Part shown: positions 20,537-31,202 of the stretch, piece by piece
How positions within the stretch are numbered: position 1 is the stretch's first letter
Layout: every line of letters starts with the position of its first letter
DNA from: Mycobacterium sp. D16Q13
Lineage (GTDB): Bacteria > Actinomycetota > Actinomycetes > Mycobacteriales > Mycobacteriaceae
NCBI RefSeq assembly: GCF_002013375.1
Contig: NZ_MAEW01000014.1
Span: 124,001 to 188,000 of the forward strand
Reading direction: 5' to 3'
DNA: 64,000 nucleotides
The notes under the pieces: generated by a model
Told to the model about the DNA's origin: nothing
Seen by the model: only the letters and a program-made list of their open reading frames with translations
The model's database searches: none
Program-made: the position numbers and the translations under genes

Positions 20537-21792
20537 GCACGGCCCAGGCCGTCACTGCCAGCGATATCGATGCGGCGGCCAAACGCATCGACGAGGTGGT
20601 GCACCCGACTCCCGTCCAGCACGCCGATCGGCTTTCCGCGCTCACCGGCGCCAACGTGTATCTCAAACGCGAAGATCTGCAGTCGGTTCGGTCGTACAAA
20701 CTGCGCGGCGCCTTCAATCTCTTGATGCAGCTCAGCGACGAGGAGAAGGCCGCCGGTGTGGTGTGCTCCAGCGCGGGCAACCACGCGCAGGGATTCGCGC
20801 TGGCGTGCAAGTCGATGGGCGTGCATGGTCGTGTGTACATCCCCAGTAAGACTCCTAAGCAGAAGCGCCAGCGAATCATCTACCACGGCAACGGATTTGT
20901 GGAGCTCATCGCGGTGGGGCATGGTTACGACGAGGCGGCTGCGGCAGCCAAGGCCGATGCCGAACGTACCGGTGCCACCCTGGTCCCGGCATTCGACGAT
21001 CCGCGGACCATCGCCGGGCAGGGCACCATTGCCGCCGAGATCTTGGACCAGCTTGACGTTCATCCGGACGTTGTGGTGGTCCCTGTCGGCGGCGGTGGGT
21101 GTATCTCCGGAATCGTGACGTACCTGCGGGAGCGGGCGCCGCAGGTGCGGGTCGTCGGTGTTGAGCCGGCGGGCGCCGCATGTATGGCGGCCGCCATGCG
21201 GGCGGGTGGGCCGGTCCCGCTCGACCATGTTGACCCCTTTGTGGACGGCTGCGCTGTACAGGTTGCCGGAGCGGTTCCATACGGACTACTGGCCGCGGCA
21301 GGTGAAGCGCTCACCTTGATGACCGTTGACGAAGGCGCGGCCTGCACGGCGATGCTCGAGCTCTATCAGAACGAGGGCATCATCGCCGAGCCCGCAGGTG
21401 CCCTGTCGGTCGCCGCGTTGTCAGAACTGGTCCTGACTCCGGGGGAGACGGTCGTCTGCCTGATTTCCGGTGGCAACAACGATGTTTCGCGGTACGGCGA
21501 GATCCTGGAGCGCTCGTTGGTGCACCTGGGACTCAAGCACTACTTCCTCGTCGACTTCCCGCAGGAGCCGGGTGCGTTGCGCCGATTCCTGGGGGACATA
21601 CTCGGGCCCAACGACGACATCACGCTGTTCGAGTACGTCAAGCGGAACAACCGCGAGATGGGTGCGGCCCTGGTGGGCATCGAGCTCAGCAATGCCGACG
21701 ATCTCGCGGGCTTGCTGGATCGGATGTACGCGTCGGACCTCGATATCGAACGGCTGGAACCGGATTCGGCGGCGTTCCGCTATCTGACGTAG
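20533..21792 (+). CDS. ilvA: Threonine ammonia-lyase (threonine dehydratase), biosynthetic
   Basis: IlvA makes 2-oxobutanoate from threonine, the committed step to isoleucine. The PLP lysine sits in [12 protein letters not shown] near residue 56, the phosphate loop is [10 protein letters not shown], and the fold type II core is complete. The C-terminal regulatory part is a single ACT-like domain ([20 protein letters not shown], near residue 335) rather than the two of E. coli, as usual in Actinobacteria. The start is TTG, overlapping the upstream stop as TTGA and giving 419 residues. An in-frame extension back to 20137 is a shadow of the reductase gene. Confidence 0.96.
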   Translation: MSTAQAVTASDIDAAAKRIDEVVHPTPVQHADRLSALTGANVYLKREDLQSVRSYKLRGAFNLLMQLSDEEKAAGVVCSSAGNHAQGFALACKSMGVHGRVYIPSKTPKQKRQRIIYHGNGFVELIAVGHGYDEAAAAAKADAERTGATLVPAFDDPRTIAGQGTIAAEILDQLDVHPDVVVVPVGGGGCISGIVTYLRERAPQVRVVGVEPAGAACMAAAMRAGGPVPLDHVDPFVDGCAVQVAGAVPYGLLAAAGEALTLMTVDEGAACTAMLELYQNEGIIAEPAGALSVAALSELVLTPGETVVCLISGGNNDVSRYGEILERSLVHLGLKHYFLVDFPQEPGALRRFLGDILGPNDDITLFEYVKRNNREMGAALVGIELSNADDLAGLLDRMYASDLDIERLEPDSAAFRYLT

Positions 21793-21798
21793 CGCTGG

Positions 21799-23940
21799 CT
21801 ATCCGCTCTTGCGCAGCACGACCAGGGCGCGGTCCTGCACGCGCACGGCCTTGCCGGCGTCAACCACGGCCGAGCACTGGCCGTCCGGTTCGCCGGTGTC
21901 GAGTACCGCGGTCCATTGCGTCGCGTAGTCGCCGTCGGGCGTCACGAAATCCAGTGGCGCGTCATAGGCGTTGAAGCACAGCAGGAATGAGTCTCCGGAG
22001 ACGCGTTCCCCGCGCGCGTTGGGTTCGGGGATCGCATCGCCGTTGAGGAAGACGGCCAGACTCTTGCCGAAACCGCTGTCCCAGTCGGCGGTGGTCATTT
22101 CCTCGCCCGCGGGTGTCAGCCACGCGATGTCGCGTACTTCCTCGCCCTCGCGAATCGGCCGTCCGGCGAAGAAGCGGCGGCGGCGGAACACCGGGTGCTG
22201 TTTACGCAGCGCGATCACCGTTCTGGCGAACTGCAGCAGGTCGGAATTTGTCTCAGCCAGCTCCCAGTCCATCCACGACAGCGTCGAATCCTGGCAGTAC
22301 ACATTGTTATTGCCCTGCTGGGTGCGGCCGATCTCGTCGCCGTGCGAGAGCATCGGCGTGCCCTGGCTCAGCACCAGGGTCGCGAAAATGTTGCGCATCT
22401 GGCGGGCACGCAGCGCCAGAATCTCCGGATCATCGGTGGGACCCTCCACACCGCAGTTCCACGAGCGGTTGTGGGTTTCTCCGTCCCGGTTGTCCTCACC
22501 ATTGGCCTCATTGTGTTTCTCGTTGTACGAGACCAGGTCTCGCAGGGTGAAGCCGTCGTGCGCGGTGACGAAGTTGATGCTTGCACTGGGACGGCGCCCG
22601 GTCGCCTCGTAGAGATCTGAGGAGCCGGTGAGGCGCGAGGCGAATTCGCCGAGGGTGGCGGGCTCTCCACGCCAGTAATCGCGGACGGTGTCGCGGAACT
22701 TGCCGTTCCATTCGGTCCACAGTCCGGGGAAGTTGCCAACCTGGTATCCGCCCTCGCCGATATCCCAGGGCTCGGCGATCAGTTTGACCTGACTGACGAT
22801 CGGGTCTTGCTGCACCAGGTCGAAAAAGGCGGACAGGCGATCGACGTCATGCAACTCGCGGGCCAGGGTTGAGGCCAGGTCGAACCGGAATCCGTCGACA
22901 TGCATTTCGGTGACCCAGTAGCGCAGCGAGTCCATGATGAGCTGCAACGTGTGCGGGTGGCGAGCGTTGAGACTGTTTCCCGTCCCGGTGTAGTCGGTGT
23001 AGCGCGCGAGGTTGTCGTCGTTGAGTTTGTAGTAGGCGCGATTATCGATGCCGCGGAAACTCAGGGTTGGGCCGATGTGATCGCCCTCGGCCGTGTGGTT
23101 GTAGACGACGTCGAGGATGACCTCGATACCCGCCTCGTGCAGAGCGCGAACCATTGCCTTGAATTCGGCGACGGCGCCGCCCGCGTGCGGCGACGACGCG
23201 TACCCCGCATGCGGAGCCAGGAATCCGAAGGTGTTGTACCCCCAATAGTTTCGCAACCCGAGGGCAATCAGCCGGCTGTCTTGGAAGAACTGGTGCACGG
23301 GCATCAGTTCAATGGCGGTGACACCGAGGGAACGCAGGTGCTCGATGACGACCGGATGCGCCAGGCCGGCGTAGGTGCCTCTGAGCTCCTCGGGAACCCC
23401 TGGATGAGTCTGTGTCATGCCCTTGACATGGGCTTCGTAGATGACCGTCTCGTGGTACGGGGTGCGCGGGCGACGATCCGAACCCCAGTCAAAATACGGG
23501 TTGATGACGACGGAGGTCATGGTGTGGCCCAGCGAGTCTCGCGCGACTAGTGCCTCGGTGTCCAGTGGATCGGTCTGGTAGGACAGCAGCGGCGGATCCG
23601 CCTCGGGGGTGTAGCCGAACTCGCCGTGAAAGGCCTTGCCGTACGGGTCGAGGAGCAGCTTGTTGGGGTCGCAGCGGTGCCCGGCCTCAGGCTCCCAGGG
23701 ACCGTGTACCCGGAATCCGTAACGCTGGCCGGGGGAGATGGTCGGCAGATAGCAGTGCCACACGTACCCGTCGACCTCATCGAGTGGCACTCGGCTTTCC
23801 GTGCCGTCCTTGGCGATGAGGCACAGCTCGACGGCCGTGGCCACCTCGGAGAACAGTGAGAAGTTGGTACCGGCTCCGTCGTAGGTGGCACCCAGTGGAT
23901 ATGGGTTGCCCGGCCATACCTGAAGTGGTGGCAGGGTCAT
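21799..23940 (-). CDS. glgX: Glycogen debranching enzyme (isoamylase type)
   Basis: The 713-residue GH13 enzyme (treX, Rv1564c ortholog) cleaves alpha-1,6 branches of glycogen. It has an N-terminal CBM48 domain (PYPLGATYDGAGTNFSLFSE) and a TIM barrel. The four GH13 regions are visible: DVVYNHTAEG, GFRFDLAST (nucleophile Asp), LIAEPWDIG (acid Glu) and FVTAHDGFTL. In M. tuberculosis treY and treZ lie beside it; here they are absent and ilvA abuts directly with a 6-nt gap between stops. A TAGGGT -10 box (23949-23954) ends 8 nt before the ATG. Confidence 0.96.
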   Translation of the reverse strand: MTLPPLQVWPGNPYPLGATYDGAGTNFSLFSEVATAVELCLIAKDGTESRVPLDEVDGYVWHCYLPTISPGQRYGFRVHGPWEPEAGHRCDPNKLLLDPYGKAFHGEFGYTPEADPPLLSYQTDPLDTEALVARDSLGHTMTSVVINPYFDWGSDRRPRTPYHETVIYEAHVKGMTQTHPGVPEELRGTYAGLAHPVVIEHLRSLGVTAIELMPVHQFFQDSRLIALGLRNYWGYNTFGFLAPHAGYASSPHAGGAVAEFKAMVRALHEAGIEVILDVVYNHTAEGDHIGPTLSFRGIDNRAYYKLNDDNLARYTDYTGTGNSLNARHPHTLQLIMDSLRYWVTEMHVDGFRFDLASTLARELHDVDRLSAFFDLVQQDPIVSQVKLIAEPWDIGEGGYQVGNFPGLWTEWNGKFRDTVRDYWRGEPATLGEFASRLTGSSDLYEATGRRPSASINFVTAHDGFTLRDLVSYNEKHNEANGEDNRDGETHNRSWNCGVEGPTDDPEILALRARQMRNIFATLVLSQGTPMLSHGDEIGRTQQGNNNVYCQDSTLSWMDWELAETNSDLLQFARTVIALRKQHPVFRRRRFFAGRPIREGEEVRDIAWLTPAGEEMTTADWDSGFGKSLAVFLNGDAIPEPNARGERVSGDSFLLCFNAYDAPLDFVTPDGDYATQWTAVLDTGEPDGQCSAVVDAGKAVRVQDRALVVLRKSG

Positions 23941-23980
23941 GCTGATAGACCCTATCGGTCCGGGGTCGGGACCGCGCGGC

Positions 23981-26161
23981 TCACTTGCCCGGCGGGGCCG
24001 TCCGCCACCACCCGGTCGCGAGCGCGATCTGCCGTCCCAGTTCCTTGGCCATGGTCCGCATATAGGTCGCCGAGATGTGGTGAGAATCGTGATACACCAA
24101 CACGTTTCCTTCCACCACGCGGCATTTGTCGGGACGGCACACGGCCTTGGTCATGTCGAGGATCTTCAGTAGCGGGAACTGGTTCGCGATGGCGAGTGTG
24201 GGATTGGCGTCGTCGAGCGCGCGATTGCGATCCATGGCGCATGAGTCGGAGTTTCCGCCTGCGGAGATGCAGTCGGCCGCGGTGTAGGTGGTGCCGTCCT
24301 TGTCGATCAGCCACGGGGTATCGCGCATGCCGAGAACAGGGATTCCAGCCTCATCGAACGCCGTCCAGATGCCCATATAGCTATCGGGCATCACATCACC
24401 AGTGCCCAGGGCCGAGCGGGGGCGGGTGGTGGTGGTGAACACGTAATCGGGGTGTTCCTTGATCAACCGTGACATCACCTCGTCGACCCACTTCTTGCAA
24501 TCGGGGTAGGGGTCGTTCGACCCGGCGATACGAGGGACCTCTTCGGTGCTGAGCGGGCAGCCCATCTTGAGGTATGTGGTGATCTTGAAGTTGTGCTGGC
24601 GGCCCAGGATGTCGAGCGCGGTGATCCAGTGCTCGGCGTGTGACCCACCGGCCAGCGCGATGGTGCGCGTCGCGTGCGGATTGCCGTAGGTACAGGAGAT
24701 GACCGCCCGATTCCGGAAATCACTGATGCAGTCCTGTTCAGTGGTCATCGGTAGATCGTCGGAGGCCTCCAGCGTGGTGGGCCGCATCGGCAGATCGGGC
24801 ACGCGGTCGCCGTACAGCAGGGCTCCCGCGCCCGGGTAGTCCCGTGGACGCAGGCCGGACAGCTCCTTGCCGTTGGATCGCTGCACGGTGACGTGTTCGA
24901 GCCAGGTGAACGAGGTGGCGGTCAGCGCGACCGCCGTCACCACGATCGCTGTGCCCAGCGCCAGGGTGGGGCGCCGCAGCCTGGTCCACAGCGTGGAGGA
25001 TTCTGGGAGTAGCCGGGGGTACCGCAGGGGAGTCTCAACGTATTTGTTGGTCAGGTAGGCCAGCGCCAGGGAGATGCCCAGAATGGCGGCACCCTCCCAC
25101 AACGAGACCTTGGGTTGTCCGCTGTAGACCAACCAATAGACCAGCAGCGGCCAGTGCCACAGATACAGCGAGTAGGCCAGCGACCCCAGCTCAACCAGCG
25201 GCCTGGTGGCGAGGAATCGGTTGGCGATCGGTTGTGGGGTGTCGGTGGGCAGGTTTGCCGCCGACAAGATGAGGACGAGGGTGGCGACGACGGGCACCAG
25301 CGCCAGCGGGCCTGGGAACTCGCGCACACCGTTGATGAGCGCACCGCAGGACAGAATCGCCGCCACGGCGATGAGGCCGAGCACCTGGCGAAGCCACATC
25401 GGCCAGCGCGTCCCCGCCACCAACGCGCCCACCAGCACACCGAGCAGCAGCTCCCAGGCACGCGCGAACGTGTTGTAGTAGGCGATCGACTGGAAGTCGA
25501 GGTGGGCGTAGATCGCGTATCCGAAGGATGTGGCGGTCAGGCCCGCGATGACGGCGATGAGAACGGGGCGCATGTGCCGGCCGAGTGGTTTGCGCAGAAG
25601 AACGGCCAGTAGGTACACCAAGGCCAGGAAGCCGACGTAGAACTGCCCCTGCACCGACATCGACCAGAGATGCTGCAGCGGGCTCACCGACTCGCTGGCC
25701 GCCAGATAGTCGGCTGCGGTATTGGCGAGCTCCCAGTTCTGGTAATAGCCCAGGCTGGCCAGGCTCTGCTCGGCGAACGTTTCCCACCGAGTTTCCGGCT
25801 GCACCAGGACAGTGAGGACGGCGCAAGCCGCCAAGACGAGAACCAGCGCGGGGAGCAACCGTCGAACCAGTCGTTTCAGTACCGGTATCGGGTTGAGGGA
25901 TGCTCCCTGTGTGGTCGCTGTGCGAAGTAGCTTGCTGCCGTAAAAAAAGCCCGAAAGGGTTAAGAAGACATCAACTCCGCCCGACACCCGGCCGAACCAC
26001 ACGTGAAACACCGCGACCAGAAAAATGGCGATACCGCGCAAACCATCGAGGTCATGGCGGTAAAACCCCTTGTCGCTCTTCAGTTTTGGGGTGGCGTCGA
26101 CCGCCGGGGCGGGTGGCACCCCGGGATTGGTCATAGGCTTGGTTGCTGAGACGAAGAACAT
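23981..26161 (-). CDS. Acyltransferase 3 / SGNH-hydrolase fusion (OafA/OatA type)
   Basis: The protein has an N-terminal acyltransferase 3 membrane domain of about ten helices, opening with [33 protein letters not shown] and the RRLLPAL motif. A C-terminal extracytoplasmic SGNH domain follows, with block I GGSHAEHW and the catalytic pair region VYHDSHHIS. Such fusions O-acylate cell-envelope glycans or lipids. It corresponds to Rv1565c. The start is uncertain: ATG 26161 follows TACATT (26172-26177) by 10 nt and gives 726 residues, while ATG 26134 would give 717. The acceptor molecule cannot be told from sequence. Confidence 0.88.
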   Translation of the reverse strand: MFFVSATKPMTNPGVPPAPAVDATPKLKSDKGFYRHDLDGLRGIAIFLVAVFHVWFGRVSGGVDVFLTLSGFFYGSKLLRTATTQGASLNPIPVLKRLVRRLLPALVLVLAACAVLTVLVQPETRWETFAEQSLASLGYYQNWELANTAADYLAASESVSPLQHLWSMSVQGQFYVGFLALVYLLAVLLRKPLGRHMRPVLIAVIAGLTATSFGYAIYAHLDFQSIAYYNTFARAWELLLGVLVGALVAGTRWPMWLRQVLGLIAVAAILSCGALINGVREFPGPLALVPVVATLVLILSAANLPTDTPQPIANRFLATRPLVELGSLAYSLYLWHWPLLVYWLVYSGQPKVSLWEGAAILGISLALAYLTNKYVETPLRYPRLLPESSTLWTRLRRPTLALGTAIVVTAVALTATSFTWLEHVTVQRSNGKELSGLRPRDYPGAGALLYGDRVPDLPMRPTTLEASDDLPMTTEQDCISDFRNRAVISCTYGNPHATRTIALAGGSHAEHWITALDILGRQHNFKITTYLKMGCPLSTEEVPRIAGSNDPYPDCKKWVDEVMSRLIKEHPDYVFTTTTRPRSALGTGDVMPDSYMGIWTAFDEAGIPVLGMRDTPWLIDKDGTTYTAADCISAGGNSDSCAMDRNRALDDANPTLAIANQFPLLKILDMTKAVCRPDKCRVVEGNVLVYHDSHHISATYMRTMAKELGRQIALATGWWRTAPPGK

Positions 26162-26256
26162 TTTCGCCCCCAATGTACCCATGGTTGCCGAGAGTCTCCG
26201 CAGGTGCGCGCCAACGGCGTGTGCGCGTGAGGCGAATGGCTCCGTACCGAGGGTCT

Positions 26257-27600
26257 GTGACAGGCTCGACGACTGTGCCGAGGTTGACACCGGATGAGAT
26301 CGAAGCGGTCGATGCCGCGCATGTGTGGCATCCGTACAGCGGCATCGGCGATCCCGACACAACCCAGCGGCCGCTGGTGGTGACCGGTGCCAGTGGCCCG
26401 AACATCACCGTGGTGCGCGACGGCCGTCCCGCGGAGGTGCTCGACGCGATGAGCTCGTGGTGGTCGTGCATTCACGGCCACGGTCACCCCGAACTGGATC
26501 GCGCGGTGACCGAGCAGGTGGCGTCGATGAGCCACGTCATGTTCGGTGGGCTAACCCACGAGCCTGCGGCGCGGCTCGCGCAGCTGCTGGTGGAGCTGAC
26601 CCCGCCCGGTCTGGAAACGGTGTTCTTCTCCGACTCAGGGTCCGTATCGGTAGAGGTGGCGATCAAGATGGCGCTGCAGTACTGGCGCAGCCTGGGACTG
26701 CCTGCCAAACATCGACTGATGACCTGGCGTGGCGGCTACCACGGGGACACCTTCACCCCGATGAGCGTGTGTGACCCCGAGGGCGGCATGCACTCGTTAT
26801 GGACCGATGTGCTGGCCAAACAGGTCTTCGCCGAGCGGGTCCCCAGCGCGTACGACGAGGAGTACACCCAGCGTTTCGAGGCAGAGCTGTCGGAGCATGC
26901 CGCCGAACTCGCGGCCGTCATTGTGGAACCGGTAGTGCAGGGTGCCGGGGGTATGCGGTTCCACGATCCGCGCTACCTGGCAGAGCTGCGCGCCATGTGT
27001 GACAGGCACGGTGTGCTGCTGATCTTCGATGAGATCGCGACGGGCTTCGGACGCACCGGTGAGCTGTTCGCCGCCGATCATGCCGGGGTGAGCCCCGACA
27101 TCATGTGCGTCGGCAAGGCCATGACCGGTGGTTATCTCACTTTGGCCGCCACCCTGTGTACCGCCAAGATCGCGCGCACCATCAGTGACGGCACGGCGGG
27201 CGCACTCATGCACGGCCCGACCTTCATGGCCAATCCGTTGGCATGTGCGGTGGCGGTCGCCTCGATCGAACTACTGCTCTCCGGGGACTGGAAGTCACGG
27301 ATCGCGGAGATATCCGGGGGATTACGCGCGGGCCTGGCACCCGCCGCAGCCCTCGACGGGGTCGCCGACGTGCGCGTGTGTGGTGCCATTGGCGTCATCG
27401 ACATGGAACACCCGTTGGGCGCGGACGGTATGCGCGTCGCTACCAACGCGGCATTGGACGAAGGCGTATGGCTGCGCCCCTTCCGGACCTTGATTTACAC
27501 CATGCCGCCGTACATCTGCGATCAGGGTGAGATCCACCGAATCACGCGCGCGATGGTGAGCGCGGCGACGGCGGTAGGAGCCGCATCGGCCGTGCGCTAA
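26257..27600 (+). CDS. bioA: Adenosylmethionine-8-amino-7-oxononanoate aminotransferase
   Basis: BioA converts KAPA to DAPA using S-adenosylmethionine as amino donor, the second step of biotin ring assembly. The class III aminotransferase core shows [63 protein letters not shown] and the PLP lysine in [11 protein letters not shown]. It is the ortholog of Rv1568. From GTG 26257 it is 447 residues; GTG 26275 is an alternative, and the longer frame to 26143 overlaps the divergent gene. Its stop codon TAA forms part of the bioF -10 box. Confidence 0.96.
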   Translation: MTGSTTVPRLTPDEIEAVDAAHVWHPYSGIGDPDTTQRPLVVTGASGPNITVVRDGRPAEVLDAMSSWWSCIHGHGHPELDRAVTEQVASMSHVMFGGLTHEPAARLAQLLVELTPPGLETVFFSDSGSVSVEVAIKMALQYWRSLGLPAKHRLMTWRGGYHGDTFTPMSVCDPEGGMHSLWTDVLAKQVFAERVPSAYDEEYTQRFEAELSEHAAELAAVIVEPVVQGAGGMRFHDPRYLAELRAMCDRHGVLLIFDEIATGFGRTGELFAADHAGVSPDIMCVGKAMTGGYLTLAATLCTAKIARTISDGTAGALMHGPTFMANPLACAVAVASIELLLSGDWKSRIAEISGGLRAGLAPAAALDGVADVRVCGAIGVIDMEHPLGADGMRVATNAALDEGVWLRPFRTLIYTMPPYICDQGEIHRITRAMVSAATAVGAASAVR

Positions 27601-27617
27601 CCTGAACACCGTTCAGG
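27598..27617 (+). promoter_or_regulatory. bioF promoter with BioQ operator
   Basis: The palindrome CCTGAACACCGTTCAGG (27601-27617) contains TGAAC-N3-GTTCA, the known BioQ site of mycobacteria. TAACCT at 27598-27603, a TANNNT -10 box, overlaps its left arm, so transcription would start inside the operator. The TAA of this box is the bioA stop codon. The same 17 bp recur upstream of bioB. Confidence 0.9.
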
Positions 27618-27630
27618 AGAGGAGGCGCCG

Positions 27631-28776
27631 GTGGGCGAGGCATCATCACCGCTTGCCTGGTTGGGTGAGGTCGAGCGTCAACGGGAGGCTGCCGGACTGC
27701 GCCGCCGGCTTCGTACCCGCAGCGCCGCCGAGCCCGAGATCGATCTGGCGTCCAACGACTATCTGGGCCTCGCGTGCCATCCGCAGGTCATCGAGGCCGG
27801 CGTCGAGGCGCTGCGGATGTGGGGTGCCGGATCCACCGGTTCACGCCTGGTCACCGGCAATACCGAGCTGCATGAAGAGCTGGAGCGCGAGCTGGCGACC
27901 TTTATGGGCGCGCCCTCGGCGCTGGTGTTCTCCTCGGGCTATACCGCCAATCTCGGAGCGGTCGTCGCGCTTTCCGGTCCCGGAACGCTCATCGTCTCCG
28001 ATGCGCGCACCCATGCCTCGCTGATCGACGCGTGCCGCCTATCGCGGGCACGGGTGGTCGTGACTCCGTATCGCGACACCCAGGCGGTGGCGGCGGCTCT
28101 GGCGCAGCGTCCCGAAGAACGCGCACTGGTTCTCACCGACGCGGTTTTCAGCGCCGATGGTGCGCTCGCGCCACTGACCGAGCTGCACCGGGTCTGCCGT
28201 AGTCATGGAGCTGTGTTACTTGTCGACGAGGCGCATGGACTCGGCGTACGCGGGGTCGGGGGGCGCGGTCTGGTCTCCGAAGTCGGTCTCGCCGGCTTCG
28301 ACGATCTCGTCGTCACCGTCACACTGTCCAAGGCTCTGGGCAGCCAGGGTGGGGCGGTGCTGGGATCAGAGGCGGTCCGGGCACACCTCATCGATGCCGC
28401 CCGGCCGTTCATCTTCGACACCGGGCTCGCTCCTGCCGCGGTCGGGTCGGCGTTGGCGGCGCTGCGGCTCATGGCCGACGAACCGGAACGGGTCCGCGCG
28501 GTGCTCGACCACGCGGCGACGCTGGGTCAGTGGTGTGGTGTGGCGGACACGCCCGAGTCCGCGGTGGTGCCGGTGGTACTCGGTGACCCGACGATCGCGT
28601 TCAACGCTGCCAAGGCATGCCTGGATCAGGGGGTGCGGGTGGGCTGTTTCCGTCCGCCGTCGGTCCCCGAGGGGCAGTCACTGCTACGCCTAACGGCCCG
28701 GGCCTCGCTTACCGGCGCCGATATGGATCGCGTGCGTGAGGTGCTCGCCGGAGTATTGGCGCTGGCCCGCCGGTGA
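27631..28776 (+). CDS. bioF: 8-amino-7-oxononanoate synthase
   Basis: BioF condenses pimeloyl thioester with alanine to KAPA, the first step of the biotin ring. The 381-residue PLP enzyme shows [42 protein letters not shown] and the PLP lysine in [14 protein letters not shown]. The GTG start follows GGAGAGGAGG. It is the ortholog of Rv1569 (bioF1). The stop overlaps the bioD start as GTGA, so bioF and bioD are coupled, and both are expected to be repressed by BioQ from the operator just upstream. Confidence 0.96.
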   Translation: MGEASSPLAWLGEVERQREAAGLRRRLRTRSAAEPEIDLASNDYLGLACHPQVIEAGVEALRMWGAGSTGSRLVTGNTELHEELERELATFMGAPSALVFSSGYTANLGAVVALSGPGTLIVSDARTHASLIDACRLSRARVVVTPYRDTQAVAAALAQRPEERALVLTDAVFSADGALAPLTELHRVCRSHGAVLLVDEAHGLGVRGVGGRGLVSEVGLAGFDDLVVTVTLSKALGSQGGAVLGSEAVRAHLIDAARPFIFDTGLAPAAVGSALAALRLMADEPERVRAVLDHAATLGQWCGVADTPESAVVPVVLGDPTIAFNAAKACLDQGVRVGCFRPPSVPEGQSLLRLTARASLTGADMDRVREVLAGVLALARR

Positions 28777-29456
28777 CGATCCTCCTGGTCACCGGAACAT
28801 CAACGGGAGTGGGCAAGACGGTGGCAACGGCGGCGCTGGCCGCGGCCGCGGTGAGTCAGGGCATCGACGTGACGGTATGCAAACCGGTGCAGACCGGTGA
28901 GGACCGTGACGCCGATGAGGTTGCCCGCCTGTCCGGAGTGACACGCGTCGAGACCTTGGCGCGTTATCCCGAACCGCTGGCTCCCGTGGCGGCGGCGTCG
29001 CGGGCCGGTCTGGCCTTGCTCGACGACGTCCAGATGGCCACGTCGATCTTCGCCCTCGATCGCCCCGGGGCATTGACACTGGTTGAGGGAGCCGGAGGTC
29101 TGCTGGTGGAGCTGGCCGCGGGTGGTAAGACGCTGCGTGATCTGGCGATTGTTCTCGACGCGCCGGTGCTGGTGGTGACGACCGCCGACCTGGGCACCCT
29201 GAATCACACCGCCCTCACGCTGGAAGCCCTTGCGGCGCAGTCAGTTCCCTGTGCCGGGTTGGTGGTGGGGAGTTTCCCGGCAGAGCCGGACCTGCCGCAG
29301 CGACTCAACCGTGAGGAACTGGCGAATCAGTTCAAGACGCCGGTGCGCGCGGTGATTCCCGAGGGGGCGCCGCGGCTGATGCCCGCGGTGTTCGCCGAGC
29401 TGAGCGTGGCGCTTTTCGACCCGCAGTGGGTGTCTGAGCTGGTGGCCGCTAGCTGA
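28773..29456 (+). CDS. bioD: Dethiobiotin synthetase
   Basis: BioD closes the ureido ring of dethiobiotin from DAPA, CO2 and ATP. The 227-residue protein starts with strand 1 and the P-loop GTSTGVGKT, followed by CKPVQTGED and the [11 protein letters not shown] motif that binds substrate and metal. It is the ortholog of Rv1570. The GTG start is inside the bioF stop (GTGA). Its 3' end overlaps the convergent bioQ gene by 8 nt. Confidence 0.97.
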   Translation: MTILLVTGTSTGVGKTVATAALAAAAVSQGIDVTVCKPVQTGEDRDADEVARLSGVTRVETLARYPEPLAPVAAASRAGLALLDDVQMATSIFALDRPGALTLVEGAGGLLVELAAGGKTLRDLAIVLDAPVLVVTTADLGTLNHTALTLEALAAQSVPCAGLVVGSFPAEPDLPQRLNREELANQFKTPVRAVIPEGAPRLMPAVFAELSVALFDPQWVSELVAAS

Positions 29457-30033
29457 TGGGGCTGGACTGGCGGGCCAAATGGTCGATCCCGTCCACAAGC
29501 AGGCGCACTCCGAAGCCGAACTGCGCGGTGGGATCGGCCAGCGCCGCGCCGTCGGCGAGGTATGACTGGCCATCTTCCAGTGCGCCGGCAGAGTCCCACT
29601 GCAGCCGAGACTGTTCGTCGGCGACATAACCCAGCACGTAATAGACGATGCTGCGGGCGGCCAGTGCGGCGGGTACCGCACCTAATCCCGAGGTGACAGC
29701 GGCCTCGGCCAGGCGATTGAGCACTGTGATCATGTGGGAGGTTTGGCCCGAGGCGAAGCTCGCCGACACCAACTCCGCGCCGTCCTTGTGGGAGAGCAGT
29801 GCGTCGCGCAGCGCGGAGCACAGGAAATCGACGCGCTGCTGCCACGGCACATCACGACAATCGGTTTCCGCCAACGGCGCCAACACATGATCGGCCACCG
29901 CGCCGAGCAGCTGCTGTTTGTTCGCGAAGTGCCAGTACAGCGCGCTCGGTGCGATATCGAGTTCGCGGGCGAGCCGGCGCATCGTCAGATCCGCGATTCC
30001 GTAGTCGTCCAGAATCGCGGTGGCCCGGCGCAC
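29449..30033 (-). CDS. bioQ: TetR family biotin repressor BioQ (true start probably upstream)
   Basis: BioQ is the biotin-operon repressor in mycobacteria and corynebacteria. The helix-turn-helix reads [25 protein letters not shown] (in part), and a TetR C-terminal ligand domain follows. The first standard start in frame is GTG 30033 (194 residues), but this cuts through helix 1. The frame stays open upstream to 30093 and encodes the expected family sequence ([17 protein letters not shown]), with only ATT (30090) or ATC (30084) available as starts. TAGAGT (30091-30096) is its likely -10 box. The shared operator with bioB implies autoregulation. Confidence 0.9.
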   Translation of the reverse strand: MRRATAILDDYGIADLTMRRLARELDIAPSALYWHFANKQQLLGAVADHVLAPLAETDCRDVPWQQRVDFLCSALRDALLSHKDGAELVSASFASGQTSHMITVLNRLAEAAVTSGLGAVPAALAARSIVYYVLGYVADEQSRLQWDSAGALEDGQSYLADGAALADPTAQFGFGVRLLVDGIDHLARQSSPIS

Positions 30034-30071
30034 CAGGTCGTGTCGGTTAAGCGGGGCAGTGCGCCCCTTGT

Positions 30072-30114
30072 TTGGCTCGGTGATGGCAATACTCTAACCT
30101 GAACACCGTTCAGG
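30072..30114. promoter_or_regulatory. Divergent bioQ/bioB promoters with BioQ operator
   Basis: The 17-bp palindrome CCTGAACACCGTTCAGG recurs at 30098-30114. For bioB, TTGGCT (30072-30077) and TAACCT (30095-30100) form a -35/-10 pair with a 17-bp spacer, and the start point falls inside the operator. For bioQ, TAGAGT reads on the minus strand at 30091-30096. One site therefore controls both directions. Confidence 0.9.
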
Positions 30115-30167
30115 ATTGGGACGGTCAGAGACAAGACATAAAGACAAGACACTGTGAGGAGTGCTGC

Positions 30168-31202
30168 GTGACTCAGGCAGCCGAAGCAACCACCGCGGGC
30201 GACACGGATCGCGACGTACTGGCCATCGCCCGTGAGCAGGTGCTCGAGCAGGGGGTAGGCCTCACCCAGGATCAGGTGCTGCGGGTGCTACAGCTCCCCG
30301 ACGACCGCCTGGAAGAGCTGCTGGCGCTCGCGCACGAGGTTCGGATGCAGTGGTGCGGCCCGGAGGTCGAGGTCGAGGGCATCATCAGCCTCAAGACCGG
30401 TGGCTGCCCCGAGGACTGCCATTTCTGTTCACAGTCCGGTCTGTTCGCGTCCCCTGTGCGCAGCGCCTGGCTCGATATCCCGAGCCTGGTCGAGGCCGCC
30501 AAACAGACCGCGAAGTCCGGTGCCACCGAGTTCTGCATCGTGGCGGCCGTGCGCGGTCCCGACGAGCGCCTGCTTGCTCAGGTCGCGGCCGGTATCGAGG
30601 CCATCCGCAATGAGGTCGACATTCAGATCGCCTGCTCGCTGGGCATGCTGACCCAGGAGCAGGTCGACCGCCTCTCGGCGATGGGTGTGCACCGGTACAA
30701 CCACAACCTCGAAACCGCCAAGTCGCATTTCCCCAATGTGGTGACCACTCACAGCTGGGAGGAGCGTTGGGACACCCTCAGGATGGTTCGCGAGGCGGGC
30801 ATGGAGGTCTGCTGCGGCGGCATCCTCGGCATGGGCGAGACGCTGGAGCAGCGCGCAGAATTCGCCGCGAACCTGGCCGAGCTCGAACCCGATGAGGTTC
30901 CGCTGAACTTCCTGAACCCCCGCCCCGGAACGCCCTTCGGCGACCTCGAGGTGCTCCCCGCCGCGGACGCACTGCGTGCCGTGGCGGCATTCCGTCTCGC
31001 GCTGCCGCGCACGATGCTGCGCTTCGCCGGCGGACGCGAGATCACCCTGGGTGATCTGGGCGCCAAGCAGGGCATTCTGGGCGGTATCAATGCCGTCATC
31101 GTCGGCAACTACCTGACGACACTGGGCCGTCCGGCCGAGGCGGACCTGGAACTGCTGGTCGATCTGCAGATGCCGATCAAGGCACTCAACAGCAGCCTGT
31201 GA
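30168..31202 (+). CDS. bioB: Biotin synthase
   Basis: BioB is the radical-SAM enzyme that inserts sulfur into dethiobiotin. The 344-residue protein has the CxxxCxxC cluster ligands C80, C84 and C87 in [10 protein letters not shown], then the [14 protein letters not shown] and [11 protein letters not shown] segments typical of the family. It is the ortholog of Rv1589. The GTG start follows GAGGAG. Its stop overlaps the start of the bsaP gene as GTGA, so the auxiliary protein is made in step with the enzyme. Confidence 0.98.
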   Translation: MTQAAEATTAGDTDRDVLAIAREQVLEQGVGLTQDQVLRVLQLPDDRLEELLALAHEVRMQWCGPEVEVEGIISLKTGGCPEDCHFCSQSGLFASPVRSAWLDIPSLVEAAKQTAKSGATEFCIVAAVRGPDERLLAQVAAGIEAIRNEVDIQIACSLGMLTQEQVDRLSAMGVHRYNHNLETAKSHFPNVVTTHSWEERWDTLRMVREAGMEVCCGGILGMGETLEQRAEFAANLAELEPDEVPLNFLNPRPGTPFGDLEVLPAADALRAVAAFRLALPRTMLRFAGGREITLGDLGAKQGILGGINAVIVGNYLTTLGRPAEADLELLVDLQMPIKALNSSL

